Positions 5,230 to 6,349 of a DNA stretch of 6,349 nucleotides are shown here, one piece after another; the first letter of the stretch is position 1; each line of letters opens with the position of its first letter. The position numbers were made by a program, and so were the translations under genes. The stretch lies in assembly GCA_052146815.1 (NCBI GenBank), contig JBKQMG010000276.1:1-6349 (forward strand), in the 5' to 3' direction. This DNA is from DATJZH01 sp052146815. Its GTDB lineage: Bacteria > Actinomycetota > Actinomycetes > Streptosporangiales > Streptosporangiaceae. Below the pieces are notes generated by a model, which worked only from the letters and a program-made list of their open reading frames with translations, ran no database searches and was not told where the DNA came from.

Positions 5230-6155
5230 ATGATGAACTTCACCGAACTGGCCTCAGTCCCCTCCGATCGCCCTGCGCCGTTCACTGATCAGCTGCGGCT
5301 GGCGGTGGCTGCCTACCTGGCCCGGTTCACGGGCTCGTCCCGCGAGCACACCGAATCCGACCTCCGCAGTTACCTCACCTGGTGCGCGGAGCGAGGCCTT
5401 GACCCGCTGGCCGCCCGGCGGCCGCACCTGGAGCTGTACATCCGGTGGATGCAGGAGATCCGCCGGTTCAAGCCCTCCACCGTCTCGCGGCGCTTCTCGG
5501 TCGCGGCCGGGTTCTACCGGACCTGCGTGATCGACGGCCTCCTGGAGCACTCACCCGCCGAGCACGTCCGCCGCCCTGCAGTCCCAGCGGAGTCCCCCAC
5601 GCTCGGATTCACCCACCTGCAGTTCGAGGGCCTGCTCACCGCAGCCCGGCAGTCCGCCTATCCCTGCGACTTCGCGCTGGTGGCCATGCTCGGCCTGCTG
5701 GGCTTGCGGACCTTCGAGGCCACCGGAGCCGACATCGCCGACGTCGGCGAAGTGCACGGCCACCGGGTACTGCGCGTGTGCGGCACAGGCACCAGGGTCG
5801 TCCTGGTTCCCCTGCCGCCGGCGGTCGGGCGGGCCATCGACCGGGCAGTCGGCAACCGCGCATGCGGGCCGATCCTGCTCACAGCCGCGGCGCCCGGATG
5901 GACCGCCATGCCGCCACCCGCCGCCTGAGGCGCCTCGCCGAAGCCGCCGGGGTGCGGATCGCCAGGCCGCACCCGCACATGCTCCGCCACACCTTTGTCA
6001 CCACCATGCTCGATGCCGGCGTGGACTTGCGGGACGTCCAGATCGCCGCCCGGCACGCCGATCCGCGCACCACGATGCGTTACGACCGGGCCCGCAAGAA
6101 CCTCGACCGCCACCCGAACTACATCCTGGCCGCCTACATGGCCTCCGGCACCTAA
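5230..6155 (+). pseudogene. Tyrosine recombinase (phage-type integrase), broken by a one-base frameshift
   Basis: The first frame (5230-5928) gives a core-binding SAM-like domain (about residues 22-105) and the start of the catalytic domain with the first arginine in LLGLRTFEATGADI (R160). Frame is lost near 5888-5892, where GG replaces an expected GGG. The following frame continues with RMDRHAATRRLRRLAEAAGV, then the HMLRH box, RHADPRTTMRYDR with the nucleophilic tyrosine, and the tail LDRHPNYILAAYMASGT. The restored protein would be about 308 residues, normal for the family. The beta-hairpin lysine motif, usually GKG, reads GTG (T186), so a second key residue seems lost. The start has no good ribosome binding site. 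Of the first 40 codons, 33 end in G or C, typical for a resident actinomycete gene. It probably no longer recombines DNA unless the frameshift is a sequencing error. Confidence 0.85.
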
Positions 6156-6157
6156 CC

Positions 6158-6188
6158 GGGCCTGCGCCTCCTCCTACGGCCCAGGCCC
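6158..6188 (+). terminator. Hairpin just after the integrase stop, possible terminator
   Basis: GGGCCTG (6158-6164) and CAGGCCC (6182-6188) form a perfect 7-bp stem with a 17-base loop, beginning three bases after the TAA. A second hairpin, CTTCCG-GGG-CGGAAG, lies at 6261-6275. Neither has a T tract. The remaining bases to 6349 hold no gene I can recognise. Confidence 0.3.
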
Positions 6189-6349
6189 TGGGAGACGCTC
6201 GGCATTGCCGATGACAGCGCGTCCTCTGACCCGAATCCGCGAGTACCGCGTTGAGTTGATCTTCCGGGGCGGAAGCTGATCTTGGCGGACGGGTTCCGGG
6301 GGTGCGGGCAGGGGTGAGGCCCGGGCGCCGCGCCGGGTTCGCGTTGTCC

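Noticed and set aside
6320..6349. T-arm-like GGGTTCG near the right edge, as a tRNA attachment site for the integrase
   Set aside because: No matching stem, anticodon arm or acceptor stem can be formed from the visible sequence.
1..6349. CRISPR array or terminal inverted repeats of an insertion sequence
   Set aside because: No regularly spaced repeats of 20 or more bases and no transposase are present.

Overview
The window is high-GC DNA with the gene density and GTG starts of an actinomycete chromosome (Streptomyces-like or a related order). The genus cannot be fixed from the sequence. It reads as a small accessory island with lower GC than its right flank. It is bordered on the left by a decayed gene and on the right by ordinary actinomycete genes that include a broken site-specific recombinase.

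Layout. (1) 9-161, minus strand: the C-terminal remnant of a VOC/glyoxalase-like gene. (2) 301-447, plus: a 48-residue cysteine-rich protein resembling a free-standing DnaJ-type zinc finger, with a clear ribosome binding site and a possible promoter. (3) 615-1667, minus: a 350-residue protein with an N-terminal region resembling bacterial PH domains, a disordered linker and a C-terminal helical module. (4) 1668-1932: a 265-base divergent control region with repeat elements. (5) 1933-3210, plus: a 425-residue protein of unknown family whose C-terminal module resembles that of gene 3. (6) 3330-3830, plus: a protein resembling the YbjN/type III chaperone-like (TY-Chap) fold, 92-119 bases downstream of gene 5. 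(7) 3997-4370, plus: a VOC-family gene with a one-base frameshift. (8) 4420-5094, minus: a zinc-ribbon plus YbjQ (UPF0145) protein. (9) 5230-6155, plus: a tyrosine recombinase with a one-base frameshift and an altered lysine motif.

Genes 2, 3, 5 and 6 are the interesting set. They are intact, two of them share a C-terminal module and are transcribed divergently from one control region, and the other two are small accessory-type domains (a zinc finger and a chaperone-like fold). I see no nuclease, protease, NTPase or toxin motif in any of them, so calling them a conflict or defence cassette is inference from domain company only.

Stretches without genes are all under 300 bases. 162-300 holds a promoter candidate. 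448-614 holds a hairpin between two convergent genes. 1668-1932 is the divergent control region. 3211-3302 holds two overlapping hairpins. 3831-3996 holds one palindrome (3884-3897) and a weak 7-bp inverted repeat (3942-3948 with 3971-3977). 5095-5229 shows nothing I can name. 6156-6349 holds two small hairpins and no recognisable gene.
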